A stretch of 64,000 bases of DNA from Rhizobium sp. AC27/96 (GTDB lineage: Bacteria; Pseudomonadota; Alphaproteobacteria; Rhizobiales; Rhizobiaceae), in contig NZ_LXKN01000046.1 of NCBI RefSeq assembly GCF_001692325.1, forward strand, positions 366,126 through 430,125, written 5' to 3'. The translations under genes were made by a program, and so were the position numbers. The notes beneath the pieces are model-generated. The model saw only the letters and a program-made list of their open reading frames with translations. It did no database searches and was not told where the DNA came from. Within the stretch, counting starts at the first letter, position 1. Every line of letters starts with the position of its first letter. Positions 25,100 through 34,424 of the stretch are shown in pieces.

Positions 25100-26047
25100 A
25101 TGCGCATTTCTGCAATGGGTCGGCTCGCCGCCGGCGCCCTTCTCTCCGTCCTTTCCTTTGCCGGCATCGCCCGCGCCGATGGCGACAGCTGCCGCACGAT
25201 CCATATGTCCGACCCAGGCTGGACCGACATTACCTCGACCAACGGTGTAACCGGCGTGTTGCTGACAGCACTCGGCTACGAGCCCGATATCAAGACCCTC
25301 TCCGTGCCAATCGGCTATCAGGCGATGAAAACCCGCGAGATCGATGTCTTCCTCGGGAATTGGATGCCGGCGCAGAAAGCCTTTGTCGACGACCTCAACG
25401 CGGCGAAGGCTGTCGAAGTGCTGAACCGCAATCTCGAAGGTGCGAAATTCACACTGGCGGTGCCGACCTATGTCGCCGACAAGGGCATCAAGGACTTCTC
25501 GGATCTGCAGAAGCATGCCGCCGACTTTGACCACAAGATCTATGGCATCGAGCCCGGCGCGCCCGCCAATGCCAATATCCAGAAGATGATCGACGCCAAT
25601 GATTTCGGCCTCAAGGGCTGGGAGCTGGTGGAATCGAGCGAGCAGGCGATGCTGTCGCAGGTGGAGCGTGCCTCGAAGGACAAGCAGGCGATCGTCTTCC
25701 TCGCCTGGGCGCCGCATCCGATGAACGAGCGCTTCAAGATCGCCTATCTCGCAGGCGGCGATGCCTATTTCGGCGCGAATTACGGCGGAGCCGAAGTCTA
25801 CACGCTGGCCCGTACCGGCTGGGCAGCCCAATGCCCGAATGCCGCCAAGCTCCTCCACAATCTGACTTTCGACATCGGCATGGAGAATTCCCTGATGGGC
25901 TCGATCCTCGGTGGCGACAGCGCCAAGGATGCAGCGACTGCGTGGCTGAAGGCGCATCCGGATGCCTTGACGCCCTGGCTTACCGGCGTCACCACTATCG
26001 ACGGCAAACCCGGTCTCGATGCCGTCAAAGCCGCCATCGGCCTCTGA
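25100..26047 (+). CDS. choX: Choline ABC transporter periplasmic binding protein (ChoX-like)
   Basis: A 315-residue periplasmic protein with a signal peptide ending near GIARA|DG. Its quaternary-amine-binding protein core includes HMSDPGWTDI, the aromatic-cage and loop segment VFLGNWMPAQK, and FLAWAPHPMN. These match ChoX, the choline-binding protein of rhizobia, rather than glycine-betaine specific ProX. No permease or ATPase gene (choW, choV) follows; betC does, 19 bp later. The binding protein must use a transporter encoded elsewhere, or the module is incomplete. Confidence 0.88.
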   Translation: MRISAMGRLAAGALLSVLSFAGIARADGDSCRTIHMSDPGWTDITSTNGVTGVLLTALGYEPDIKTLSVPIGYQAMKTREIDVFLGNWMPAQKAFVDDLNAAKAVEVLNRNLEGAKFTLAVPTYVADKGIKDFSDLQKHAADFDHKIYGIEPGAPANANIQKMIDANDFGLKGWELVESSEQAMLSQVERASKDKQAIVFLAWAPHPMNERFKIAYLAGGDAYFGANYGGAEVYTLARTGWAAQCPNAAKLLHNLTFDIGMENSLMGSILGGDSAKDAATAWLKAHPDALTPWLTGVTTIDGKPGLDAVKAAIGL

Positions 26048-26066
26048 TCTTCAAGGAAATACCCGA

Positions 26067-27581
26067 ATGTCGCGCCCGAATATTCTCATTCTCATGGTCG
26101 ATCAGTTTAACGGGACATTGTTTCCCGATGGCCCGGCCGAGTTTCTGCATGCGCCGGTCCTGAAAGCTTTGGCGAAACGCTCCGTGCGCTTCGCCAACAG
26201 CTATACGGCAAGTCCGCTTTGCGCGCCGGCGCGGGCCTCCTTCATGTCCGGGCAATTGCCGAGCCGCACGCGCGTCTACGACAATGCCGCCGAATTCTGC
26301 TCTGATATTCCGACCTTCGCGCATCATCTGCGCGCCGCCGGCTATCAGACGGCATTGTCGGGCAAGATGCACTTCGTCGGTCCGGACCAGATGCACGGCT
26401 TCGAGGAGCGGCTGACGACCGATATTTATCCCGCCGATTTTGGCTGGACACCCGACTACACCAAGCCTGGTGAGCGCATCGACTGGTGGTACCACAATCT
26501 CGGCTCGGTGACCGGGGCCGGCGTTGCCGAGATCACCAACCAAATGGAATATGACGACGAGGTCGCCTATCACGCCACGCGCAAGCTGTACGACCTCTCC
26601 CGTGGGCACGATGAGCGGCCCTGGTGCCTGACGGTCAGCTTCACCCATCCGCACGATCCTTATGTCGCGCGCCGCCGTTTCTGGGATCTTTATGAGGATT
26701 GCCCGGCGCTCGATCCTGAGATCGGCGAGATCCCATTCGAGCAGCAGGATCAGCACTCGCAGCGGCTGATGAAAGCGTGCGATCATACCGCCTTCGCCAT
26801 CACGCCGGAGCAGATCCGCCGGGCGCGGCGCGGCTATTTCGCCAACATCTCCTATGTCGACGAGAAGATCGGCGAAATCCTCGAAACGCTTGAGCGCGGC
26901 CGCATGGCCGACAACACCATCATCCTCTTCGTTTCCGATCACGGCGACATGCTCGGCGAGCGCGGCCTCTGGTTCAAGATGAACTTCTTCGAAGGCTCCG
27001 CCCGCGTGCCGCTGATGATCGCGGCTCCCGGCTGGCGGCCGAAGCGGATCGACCAGCCGGTGTCGACGCTCGATGTTACACCTACGCTGGCGGGCCTGGC
27101 CGGGCTCGATATCACCTCATTGCGCCGCTGGACCGACGGTGAGGATCTGGCTCCCCTGGCCCATGGAACGGGAAGCCGCAGCCCGGTGCCGATGGAATAT
27201 GCCGCCGAAGGGTCCGAAGCTCCGCTTGTCGGCCTGCGCGACGGGCGTTACAAGCTGACGCTTTGCGACAAGGACCCACCGATGCTCTTCGATCTCGACG
27301 CCGATCCGAAGGAGCTTAAAAATCTCGCCGGCGACCCCGCCTATGCCGAAACGCTGAACCGGTTGAGCGCGCAGGCCATGGAGCGCTGGAACCTCGCAGG
27401 CTTTGACGCTGCCGTGCGCGAAAGTCAGGCGCGGCGCTGGGTCGTCTATGCGGCGCTGCGCAACGGCGCCTATTATCCCTGGGATTATCAGCCGCTGCAG
27501 AAGGCGTCGGAGCGATATATGCGCAACCACATGGATCTCAATGTGCTGGAGGAAAACCAGCGGTTTCCGCGCGGCGAATAG
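26067..27581 (+). CDS. betC: Choline-sulfatase (BetC)
   Basis: A 504-residue alkaline-phosphatase-superfamily sulfatase that hydrolyses choline-O-sulfate to choline and sulfate. The start at 26067 follows AAGGAAATACCC and gives MSRPNILILMVDQ. The formylglycine precursor motif CxPxR is C52-A-P-A-R56. The metal-binding DHGDMLGERGLW lies near residue 291-302, and the typical choline-sulfatase C-terminal extension is present. It follows choX by 19 bp; the pair would import and desulfate choline-O-sulfate as an osmoprotectant, carbon or sulfur source. Confidence 0.94.
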   Translation: MSRPNILILMVDQFNGTLFPDGPAEFLHAPVLKALAKRSVRFANSYTASPLCAPARASFMSGQLPSRTRVYDNAAEFCSDIPTFAHHLRAAGYQTALSGKMHFVGPDQMHGFEERLTTDIYPADFGWTPDYTKPGERIDWWYHNLGSVTGAGVAEITNQMEYDDEVAYHATRKLYDLSRGHDERPWCLTVSFTHPHDPYVARRRFWDLYEDCPALDPEIGEIPFEQQDQHSQRLMKACDHTAFAITPEQIRRARRGYFANISYVDEKIGEILETLERGRMADNTIILFVSDHGDMLGERGLWFKMNFFEGSARVPLMIAAPGWRPKRIDQPVSTLDVTPTLAGLAGLDITSLRRWTDGEDLAPLAHGTGSRSPVPMEYAAEGSEAPLVGLRDGRYKLTLCDKDPPMLFDLDADPKELKNLAGDPAYAETLNRLSAQAMERWNLAGFDAAVRESQARRWVVYAALRNGAYYPWDYQPLQKASERYMRNHMDLNVLEENQRFPRGE

Positions 27582-27646
27582 GGTTTCGGGGTAGCCCGCC
27601 GCCCGTCGAGACGATATTGTCGCGTCGCAAATAGGGAGAAACATCC

Positions 27647-27856
27647 ATGAAAATCAGCGCAAGAAACCGCCTCAAGGGCAAGGTCGTCGAAGTCACCAAG
27701 GGTGCGACGACAGCGCATGTCCGCATCGACATCGGCAACGGCTCAATCGTTACGTCCTCGATCACCAACGAAGCGGTTGACGAGCTGGGCCTGACGGTCG
27801 GCGCTTCGGCCTATGCCGTCATCAAGGCATCCGACGTCATGGTCGCCGTCGACTGA
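27647..27856 (+). CDS. Mop/TOBE-domain molybdate-binding protein
   Basis: A 69-residue single TOBE (Mop) domain: SARNRLKGKVVEVTKGATTAHVRIDIGNG then SITNEAVDELGLTVGASAYAVIKASDVMVAV. These small molbindins oligomerise and bind molybdate or tungstate for storage or homeostasis. There is a clear AGGGAG upstream. No mod transporter genes are adjacent, though an ABC metal/cofactor-type binding protein lies 700 bp further on. Confidence 0.93.
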   Translation: MKISARNRLKGKVVEVTKGATTAHVRIDIGNGSIVTSSITNEAVDELGLTVGASAYAVIKASDVMVAVD

Positions 27857-27878
27857 CAACCAGAACAGGCGTGATCTT

Positions 27879-28015
27879 GGAGCACTTCCAGGAAAAGTGC
27901 GTAGCGGTTTTCCGTCCGGAATGCGTCAAGAAACAAAAATATAGAGCGTTTTCGCGATTCGAAGAAAAGCGGAAATGCTCTATCCGAAAACCGCTTCGCA
28001 CTTTTCGGGATCGTG
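27879..28015. repeat. RIME-like intergenic repeat, copy 1
   Basis: Shares blocks with copies at 34322-34424 and 39970-40086: an AGCGGTTTTCCGTCCGGAAT-type block, a GAGCRTTTCCAGGAAAAGTGC-type end and internal self-complementary arms (AGCGTTTTCGCGATTCGAAG / AAGCGGAAATGCTCT). These match the RIME class of rhizobial intergenic mosaic elements. The copy sits between the Mop and trmO genes and can fold into long hairpins. Confidence 0.7.
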
Positions 28016-28016
28016 C

Positions 28017-28541
28017 CTAAGCCTTCTGGCAATGATGCGCCGTCTCGCCGTCGTCTGTCTGGAAATCACCGGACTGCGGCGGCGCGATGGGTTTGAACAG
28101 CGCGCGATCCGGCTTCAGGTCGAGCAGCGGCGTACCATCCAGGCAATCCATGCCGCGAACGAGCAGCACCGGTCCTTCCACGGCCTCAAGCTTGACGATG
28201 GATGTGCCGATGGGGTTTGGCCGCACCGGCGATCGCAGCGAGAAGGTGCCGTGCACCTTGCCATTGCGCGCGGGGCTCTGCAGCACGAGATCCCGACGCG
28301 ATCTATCCAGCCAATAAAGAATCTCCAGGCGCTCGAAAGCCTCCACTCCCGTCAGCGCCAGCACCCAGGGCTCGAAGATTTCGATCCGGCAAATCGGCCC
28401 ATCATGCCGCCCCTGGCGCGGCGTTTCCATGCGCGATGTCCAGGGCGTGGAAATGCGACCGATGAAGGTGAGGCCGGCATCCGAGGCCGCAGGCGGCTCG
28501 ACGACCACCTCGTTTTCGCGAATCTCGTTCTCACGCACCAT
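28017..28541 (-). CDS. trmO: tRNA (N6-threonylcarbamoyladenosine37-N6)-methyltransferase TrmO
   Basis: A 174-residue protein of the TsaA/YaeB (TrmO) beta-barrel SAM methyltransferase family, which methylates t6A37 in tRNA-Thr. The family motif RPNPIGTSIVKL near residue 106-117 and LDGTPLLDLKP near 134-144 are intact, as is IGRISTPW at the front. It is shorter than E. coli TrmO (about 235 residues) because it lacks the C-terminal domain, as is common in alphaproteobacteria. Its stop codon touches the RIME-like repeat. Confidence 0.88.
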   Translation of the reverse strand: MVRENEIRENEVVVEPPAASDAGLTFIGRISTPWTSRMETPRQGRHDGPICRIEIFEPWVLALTGVEAFERLEILYWLDRSRRDLVLQSPARNGKVHGTFSLRSPVRPNPIGTSIVKLEAVEGPVLLVRGMDCLDGTPLLDLKPDRALFKPIAPPQSGDFQTDDGETAHHCQKA

Positions 28542-28566
28542 GAACGTCTTCCTCTTTCGATGCCGG

Positions 28567-29592
28567 CTACTTCAAGCCCTTCAGCAAGGTTGCCACTTGA
28601 TCATCCGTCAGATCGACCTGATAGAACAGCTTGTAGAACGCCTTCACATCATCCGTGAAATTGCTCCTGAAGAGCTTCGGATAGAGCAGCTTTTCCAGCC
28701 AGCGCACGCCGAGAAGCCGATTGACGCCGGGCGGCGAATCGAACCAGCCGAAGGGTAGTGACGGCGGCACAAAGACCTTGCCATCTTTGACGGCCTTGAT
28801 GGCAGCCCACTGCGGATCGCTCTTCACCAATCCTGCAAAATTCGCATCGTCTGCGATGATGATATCCGGGTTCCAGCCAACAATTTGCTGCGGCGTCACC
28901 TTGGTCAATCCGCCCTTGCCGACAGCAGCTGCGACGTTCATCGTGCCCACGACATCGAGGATTTCGAGATTAATCGAGCCGGAAAGCCCGGTCTCCAGCC
29001 CATCCGCGCCGCGGCCATAATAGACGCGCGGCCGCGGATCGTTCGGCAGCGTCGCCAGCTTGTCGTTCAGGTCCTTGACCGTCGAATCGACGTAGTCGGC
29101 CAGCTTGTTGGCACGATCGCCAACACCGATAAGCGCGCCGACATCACGGAGCGTATCGGCTGTGCGGGCAAAGCTGCCGTCAATCAGCACATAGGGAATA
29201 CCGGTCTCCACCTGCACCTTGTCGGCCAACGCCTTGTAGGTGGGATCGACCGTGCCGGCATCGAGGATGATGTCAGGCTTGGTATCCATCACGGCCTGTG
29301 TGCTGATCGTGCCGCCCTTGCCCGTCAGACGACCGACGGTGGGAAGTGCCTGGACCGAAGGCATGAGATAGGCTTTGGCGGCATCATCAGGGGCGTGCAC
29401 CCATCCCGCCAGCTTTTCCGGCGCCAGAACATAGACCAGCACGGCCGCCGGCGGTCCGGCAACGACGATGCGGTTGATTTTATCGGGTACCGAGACCGTG
29501 CGTCCGGCCGCGTCGGTGATAATCCGTGCCTGCACGGAGACAGGAAGCAGCCCGACAAATGCCAGAGCAAGAACCGCAAGAAATTTCATCAT
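28567..29592 (-). CDS. ABC transporter periplasmic binding protein (FecB/BtuF type)
   Basis: A 341-residue protein with a signal peptide (cleavage about VQA|RIITD) and a helical-backbone (type III) binding fold: DAAGRTVSVPDKINRIVVAGPPAAVLVYVL is the classic opening of the iron-siderophore/B12/molybdate group. The late WNPDIIIADDANF motif also fits. No permease or ATPase is adjacent. The nearby Mop protein makes molybdate conceivable, but nothing in the protein decides the ligand. Confidence 0.87.
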   Translation of the reverse strand: MMKFLAVLALAFVGLLPVSVQARIITDAAGRTVSVPDKINRIVVAGPPAAVLVYVLAPEKLAGWVHAPDDAAKAYLMPSVQALPTVGRLTGKGGTISTQAVMDTKPDIILDAGTVDPTYKALADKVQVETGIPYVLIDGSFARTADTLRDVGALIGVGDRANKLADYVDSTVKDLNDKLATLPNDPRPRVYYGRGADGLETGLSGSINLEILDVVGTMNVAAAVGKGGLTKVTPQQIVGWNPDIIIADDANFAGLVKSDPQWAAIKAVKDGKVFVPPSLPFGWFDSPPGVNRLLGVRWLEKLLYPKLFRSNFTDDVKAFYKLFYQVDLTDDQVATLLKGLK

Positions 29593-29966
29593 AAAAGCCG
29601 CCCGCTATGATCGAATAGATCCCCGGGGCGGCACTATGGCATAGCGCTATATTGGATGGAACATCTCGAAAGCACTATTCCAGAATGAAACATGCTGTCG
29701 GCAATCACGACGCCTTGATGGTGAGCTAACGTCCCGCTTCAAGCGGCGCGCAATCCGGCCTGCCTGCTTATCCAGCACCCAATCTGCACCATGATGGAAA
29801 GACTTTCATTACATCGCGTGTAATTGAGGAGATGTTCGTCTCACGGTATCCAACATCCGTCTTCTTGCAGGAAGAGCATTTCAAAGCCCTTCAACAGACG
29901 GAGCCTTGGCCCGGAACGATGTCGCGGCCGCGACCCACGTTCCAACGGCAGGCTCAGGAGAAACCC
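29593..29966. other. Intergenic region without a recognised gene
   Basis: About 370 bp between two divergent genes. It holds short inverted repeats (GCCGCCC ... GGGCGGC near 29598-29634 and CTATGGCATAG near 29635) just upstream of the binding-protein gene, compatible with an operator or leader hairpin. I see no coding signal. Confidence 0.4.
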
Positions 29967-30356
29967 ATGACCACGATGTCCTTTACGAAAAGAGACGCCC
30001 CCCAATGGCTGCTGGCCTTCTGGCGGGACATTGACGACAAGACCTTTGGCGACGGCTTCAATTGCTTCGCGGAAGACGCGACATGCAATCTCGGCATTGC
30101 CGACTGGAAGGGACGCGAGACCATTCGCGAAAACCTGCGCGCCTTCATCGACACCGGATTCACCGCGTTGCATGATGTTACCGAATATTGGGATGGCGGA
30201 TCGCTCAAAGTGTTCCGTGGAACAGTCACCATGACGCCCGACGATCGAACACAGGCGGTGGTCAAGCCGGTCATGACGCACTTTTTCTACATGGACGAGG
30301 TCGATCCTGCCAAAGTGCGTCATTGGTACGGATCAGTCGGACCCGTCGCGTTCTGA
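29967..30356 (+). CDS. SnoaL/NTF2-like domain protein
   Basis: A 129-residue cytoplasmic protein from the ATG at 29967, which follows CAGGAGAAACCC; longer in-frame starts upstream lack a good ribosome site. One NTF2-like cone domain: WLLAFWRDIDDKTFGDGFNCFAEDATC, then a helix REN LRAFID region and strands ending MTHFFYMDEVDPAKVRHWYGS. Members may be isomerases, hydrolases or non-enzymatic. The XRE/MmyB regulator that follows in the same direction may be functionally linked. Confidence 0.83.
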   Translation: MTTMSFTKRDAPQWLLAFWRDIDDKTFGDGFNCFAEDATCNLGIADWKGRETIRENLRAFIDTGFTALHDVTEYWDGGSLKVFRGTVTMTPDDRTQAVVKPVMTHFFYMDEVDPAKVRHWYGSVGPVAF

Positions 30357-30429
30357 CGGCAATCCATGCCGGCGGGGTGGTTGAACCCACCCCGCCACGA
30401 TGAGACGAATGAAGCGAGGCCCCTGCATC

Positions 30430-31254
30430 ATGAGTTCTTCCCGCACAGATCCGAGAATGCCAAACGAACTCGGCCCGCAGCTGCGTGCATGGCGGGGCAC
30501 ACGAGGCAAGAGCCAGCTCGATCTATCCCTCGATACCGGCATTTCGCAGCGTCAGATCAGTTTCATCGAGAGCGGCAGGAGCACTCCCGGTCGCCAGAAT
30601 GTTCTGCGCCTAGCTGAAGCATTGGACGTGCCGTTCCGGGAGCGCAACAGCCTGCTGCTTGCCGCCGGCTATGCACCGATCTATTCGGAGGCAAGCTTCG
30701 ACGATCGCGAGATGCAAGGCGTGACGAATGCGCTCAAGCGCATGCTTCGCCAGCACGAGCCGTTCCCGGCTGTCGTGATGGACCGCTACTGGAACGTCTT
30801 GATGACCAATGATGCGACCCCTCGCTTCTTCGGTCATTTCATCGATATGGCCGCACGTCCGGCACCGCGTAATCTGCTGCATCTCATGTTCGATCCCTCG
30901 GGCATGCGGCCCTTCATTCCCGATTGGGATCTGACGGCAAAGAGCCTTCTCGGACGGGTTTTTCGGGAGTCCGTTGGCCGCACCATTGATGTACGGACCA
31001 AAGAGCTCATCGACAGCTTGCTTGCCTACCCGGATGTGGACGCCGAATGGCAGGCTTTGCCTGCAGTCGAGAATGCGCCGCTTATCCCTCTTTCCTTTGT
31101 GAAAGACGGACATGTCCTGAGATTTTTTTCACTGGTGACGACGGTAGGTACCGCGCAGATGATCACGACCCAGGAATTGCGGATCGAATGCATGTTTCCG
31201 CTGGATGAAGCCACGGAGATTGACTACGCCGAACTGATGAACACCGCTCAATAG
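30430..31254 (+). CDS. XRE-family regulator with MmyB-like ligand domain
   Basis: About 274 residues from the ATG at 30430. It has an N-terminal HTH_XRE (LRAWRGTRGKSQLDLSLDTGISQRQISFIESGRSTP, about residues 19-54) and a C-terminal MmyB-like PAS-type ligand-binding domain (VVMDRYWNVLMTNDATPRFF onward). This architecture often controls a neighbouring SnoaL or dehydrogenase gene, and the SnoaL-like gene just upstream is the likely partner. The ligand is unknown, possibly a fatty acid as in MmyB structures. Confidence 0.92.
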   Translation: MSSSRTDPRMPNELGPQLRAWRGTRGKSQLDLSLDTGISQRQISFIESGRSTPGRQNVLRLAEALDVPFRERNSLLLAAGYAPIYSEASFDDREMQGVTNALKRMLRQHEPFPAVVMDRYWNVLMTNDATPRFFGHFIDMAARPAPRNLLHLMFDPSGMRPFIPDWDLTAKSLLGRVFRESVGRTIDVRTKELIDSLLAYPDVDAEWQALPAVENAPLIPLSFVKDGHVLRFFSLVTTVGTAQMITTQELRIECMFPLDEATEIDYAELMNTAQ

Positions 31255-31284
31255 AGAGGCAGCCGCGGAGAATGCTCGCTGATA

Positions 31285-32868
31285 TCACGCCGCCTTGACG
31301 GCGTGATATTCCTTGATGGCGACCATCTTGATAGCCGGGTAACGTTCGGCCTCGTAGCGCAGCGAGAAGCCGTCCTGGGCGAGGAAAACCGGATCGCCGT
31401 CGAGATCGCGGGCGATATCGCCACGACGCGCGGTGACGAATTTTTCGAGGTCAGCGGGCTGGTCGGCCGACACCCAGCGGCAGACGGAGAAGCGCGACAT
31501 TTCGAAGGAAACCGGCAGGCCGTATTCGGCCATCAACCGCTCCTTCAGCACGTCGAGCTGCAGCGCGCCGACAACGCCGACGATGGCGGGAGAGCCGTCC
31601 TCGGGCGAGAACAGCTGCACGACACCCTCTTCGGCCATCTGCTGCAGCGCTTCCTTCAGCTTCTTCGCCTTCATGGCATCCTCAAGACGCACGCGGCGCA
31701 GGATTTCCGGCGAGAAGTTCGGCACGCCCTGGAAGACGAGCGATTCACCTTCCGTCAGCGTATCGCCGATGCGCAGCGTCCCGTGGTTCGGAATGCCGAC
31801 GACATCGCCGGCATAGGCGGTGTCGGCAAGCTGGCGTTGCGATGCGAAGAAGAATTGCGGCGCGGTGAGGCCGAGCTGCTTGCCGGTGCGCGACAGGCGC
31901 GCCTTCATGCCGCGCTCGAGCTTGCCCGAGCAGATGCGGGCAAAGGCGATGCGGTCGCGATGGTTCGGGTCCATGTTCGCCTGGATCTTGAAGACGAAGG
32001 CCGTCATCTTGTCGTCGGTGGCGTGAACGGTCCTGATATCGGCCACCTGATCGCGTGGCGGCGGCGCGAATTCGCCGAGCGCGTTGATGAGGTCGCGGAC
32101 ACCGAAATTGCGCAGCGCCGAGCCGAAGAAGACCGGCGTCATATGGCCTTCAAGGAAAGATTCCTGGTCGAAGGGGCGGCAGGCTTCGATCGCCAGTTCC
32201 GTCTCGTCGATGAAGGCCTGGCGTTCGTTTTCCGGCAGACGGTCGGCGACGGCCTGCGGGCCGTTGACGGGAGTCGCGGCGACTTCAGTATCGGAGCCGC
32301 GAACGGTGTTGGATGCCAGATGATAGGAACCGCAGAAGGTCTTGGACCGGCCGATCGGCCAGGTAATCGGCGCCGTGTCGAGCGCCAGCTTCTCTTCCAC
32401 TTCATCGAGAATCTCGAAGGGATCGCGGCTTTCGCGGTCCATCTTGTTGATGAAGGTGATGATCGGGATATCGCGCATGCGGCATACTTCGAACAGCTTC
32501 AGCGTCCGAGGCTCGATACCCTTGGCGGCATCGATGACCATGACGGCGGCGTCGACGGCGGTGAGCGTGCGATAGGTATCGTCGGCGAAGTCTTCGTGAC
32601 CGGGCGTGTCGAGAATGTTGAAGACATTGCCTTCATATTCGAAGGTCATCACCGAGGTCACGACCGAGATACCGCGCTCGCGCTCGATCTTCATCCAGTC
32701 GGACCGCGTCTGCATGCGATCCTTCTTGGCCTTGACTTCACCGGCAAGCTGGATGGCGCCGCCGAACAGCAGCAGCTTTTCGGTGAGCGTCGTCTTGCCC
32801 GCGTCCGGGTGAGCGATAATAGCGAATGTGCGGCGGCGGGAGACCGCCTCGGCGAGACTTTCGGCCAT
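31285..32868 (-). CDS. prfC: Peptide chain release factor 3 (RF3)
   Basis: A 527-residue translational GTPase that recycles RF1/RF2 after termination. G1 is AHPDAGKTTLTEKL, G2 lies in the RGISVVTSVM switch I, G3 is DTPGHEDF, G4 is NKMD near residue 143. The RF3-specific C-terminal domain ends with AEYGLPVSFE and SLRYEAERYP segments. The length is standard (529 in E. coli). It stands alone, divergent from dut. Confidence 0.97.
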   Translation of the reverse strand: MAESLAEAVSRRRTFAIIAHPDAGKTTLTEKLLLFGGAIQLAGEVKAKKDRMQTRSDWMKIERERGISVVTSVMTFEYEGNVFNILDTPGHEDFADDTYRTLTAVDAAVMVIDAAKGIEPRTLKLFEVCRMRDIPIITFINKMDRESRDPFEILDEVEEKLALDTAPITWPIGRSKTFCGSYHLASNTVRGSDTEVAATPVNGPQAVADRLPENERQAFIDETELAIEACRPFDQESFLEGHMTPVFFGSALRNFGVRDLINALGEFAPPPRDQVADIRTVHATDDKMTAFVFKIQANMDPNHRDRIAFARICSGKLERGMKARLSRTGKQLGLTAPQFFFASQRQLADTAYAGDVVGIPNHGTLRIGDTLTEGESLVFQGVPNFSPEILRRVRLEDAMKAKKLKEALQQMAEEGVVQLFSPEDGSPAIVGVVGALQLDVLKERLMAEYGLPVSFEMSRFSVCRWVSADQPADLEKFVTARRGDIARDLDGDPVFLAQDGFSLRYEAERYPAIKMVAIKEYHAVKAA

Positions 32869-32959
32869 GCGTGTAAATCCTGTGAATTGCGGCCGTATCT
32901 AGCGACTCAAGGCCGGGATTGCAATTGACCTTGGGCATCCGAGCGCAAACTAATGCCGC

Positions 32960-33430
32960 ATGACCATTCACACAGAGACTCGCCCGATCCTGAACCTCAT
33001 CCGCCTGCCGAATGGCGAAGGCCTGGAACTGCCCGCCTACGAGACCAAGGGCGCCGCCGGCATGGACCTGCGCGCCGGCGTCGAGGATGGGGCACCGCTG
33101 ACGCTCGCGCCCGGCAAACGCGCCCTCGTTCCCACCGGCTTCATCTTCGAGATCCCCGAGGGTTATGAGGCTCAGATCCGCCCGCGCTCCGGCCTTGCGT
33201 TTAAAAACGGTATCACCTGCCTGAACTCACCCGGCACCGTCGATTGCGATTATCGCGGCGAGGTGAAGGTGCTGTTGATCAACCTCGGCGACGAGCCATT
33301 CGAGATCACCCGCGGCATGCGCATCGCGCAAATGATCATCGCGCCGGTGACGCAGGTGCGTGTCGCTGAGATCACCGAAGTCAGTGAAACCGCGCGCGGC
33401 GCCGGCGGCTTCGGCTCCACCGGCGTGTGA
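32960..33430 (+). CDS. dut: dUTP diphosphatase (Dut)
   Basis: A 156-residue trimeric dUTPase converting dUTP to dUMP. All five motifs are present: KGAAGMDLRA (I), RPRSGLAFKNGI (II), NSPGTVDCDYRGEVKV (III), RIAQMIIAPV (IV) and the C-terminal RGAGGFGSTG (V) that closes on substrate. It keeps its usual place downstream of coaBC only loosely, at 12.5 kb distance. Its stop overlaps the following GNAT gene (TGATG). Confidence 0.97.
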   Translation: MTIHTETRPILNLIRLPNGEGLELPAYETKGAAGMDLRAGVEDGAPLTLAPGKRALVPTGFIFEIPEGYEAQIRPRSGLAFKNGITCLNSPGTVDCDYRGEVKVLLINLGDEPFEITRGMRIAQMIIAPVTQVRVAEITEVSETARGAGGFGSTGV

Positions 33431-34323
33431 TGAGCGATCTTGCCCAACAGCATGACCTGACGCTCCGCCAGGACTATTTCGCAGATCCTTCCGCCTGGAA
33501 CGCTCTCGTCGATCTGCTGCAGGATACGTTTTCCATCGACATCAACCTGCAGGCTTCATTCGGCGGCCCCGATCCCAGCAGCATGCCCTCAGGCTATTTC
33601 GACGCCGATGGCCGCTGCGTCGCCAATTTCAGCGCCTTCTCGATGCCGATGATCATCAATGGCCGGTCAGTGAAGGCGGCCGGATATCAGTCCGGAGCAG
33701 TTCGGCCCGAATGGCGCGGGCGCGGGCTTTATCGCGACCTCATGCAGCGCACCTTTGCGCGAACGAAGGCCGAGGGCTATGAGCTCGATCTCCTGCTCAC
33801 CGACAAGCCGGCGCTCTATGAGCGTTACGGTTTTCGAGCCCTGCCACAGCATGTCTTCATTGCGCAGACTGCGAAACCCCAGCAATCCGGGCAGACTGCC
33901 CGGCAGCTCTCCCTGGAAACGCCTGATGATGTGCGTCTGATCAAGACGCTCCTGCAAAGCCGGCAGCCGGTCTCCGCTCGCTTTGCCGTCACCAGGCAGA
34001 CGGAGATGTTTCTGCTGAATGCCGGCTTCAATACCGCGATCCGCCTGACGGCACTCGGCGATGACACGGTGATTGCATGGACCTTTGATGGCGCGACTTT
34101 CTGGCTTCTCGACGTCGTGGGAACGACCATGCCATCCCTCGCCGCAATCCTGTCTGCGCTTGACCTCGAACCCGATCGTATCGAGATCTGCTTCTCTCCG
34201 GATCGTCTGGATTGCGAGGTATCGCTGGAGCCCTATGAGGGCTACACGATGCTGATGGCGCGCGGCAAGGCGGCGGACGACATTGCCGGGCCGATCCTGC
34301 TCTCACCCATGGCGGAGTTCTAG
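33430..34323 (+). CDS. GNAT-family acetyltransferase (Eis-like N-domain)
   Basis: A 297-residue protein starting at the ATG that overlaps the dut stop. It has an N-terminal GNAT domain with the acetyl-CoA loop VRPEWRGRGLYRDLMQ near residue 96-111, followed by LLTDKPALYERYGFRALP. A second, diverged GNAT/sterol-carrier-like half resembles two-domain acetyltransferases of the Eis type. The acceptor substrate cannot be predicted. Coupling to dut suggests co-expression. Confidence 0.85.
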   Translation: MSDLAQQHDLTLRQDYFADPSAWNALVDLLQDTFSIDINLQASFGGPDPSSMPSGYFDADGRCVANFSAFSMPMIINGRSVKAAGYQSGAVRPEWRGRGLYRDLMQRTFARTKAEGYELDLLLTDKPALYERYGFRALPQHVFIAQTAKPQQSGQTARQLSLETPDDVRLIKTLLQSRQPVSARFAVTRQTEMFLLNAGFNTAIRLTALGDDTVIAWTFDGATFWLLDVVGTTMPSLAAILSALDLEPDRIEICFSPDRLDCEVSLEPYEGYTMLMARGKAADDIAGPILLSPMAEF

Positions 34324-34424
34324 AGCATTTCCGTTTTAATCGAAGTGACGGAAATGCTCTATCTCTTTGTTTTCACGCAATTCCGGACGCAAAACCGCTC
34401 CGCACTTTTGCTGGAATTGCTCTA
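34322..34424. repeat. RIME-like intergenic repeat, copy 2
   Basis: Starts with GAGCATTTCCGTTTTAATCG and its near complement GACGGAAATGCTC, followed by the ACGCAATTCCGGACGCAAAACCGCT block shared with the other two copies. It is immediately downstream of the GNAT gene and downstream of the convergent Lrp gene, so it may also act as a transcription-ending hairpin. Confidence 0.7.
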
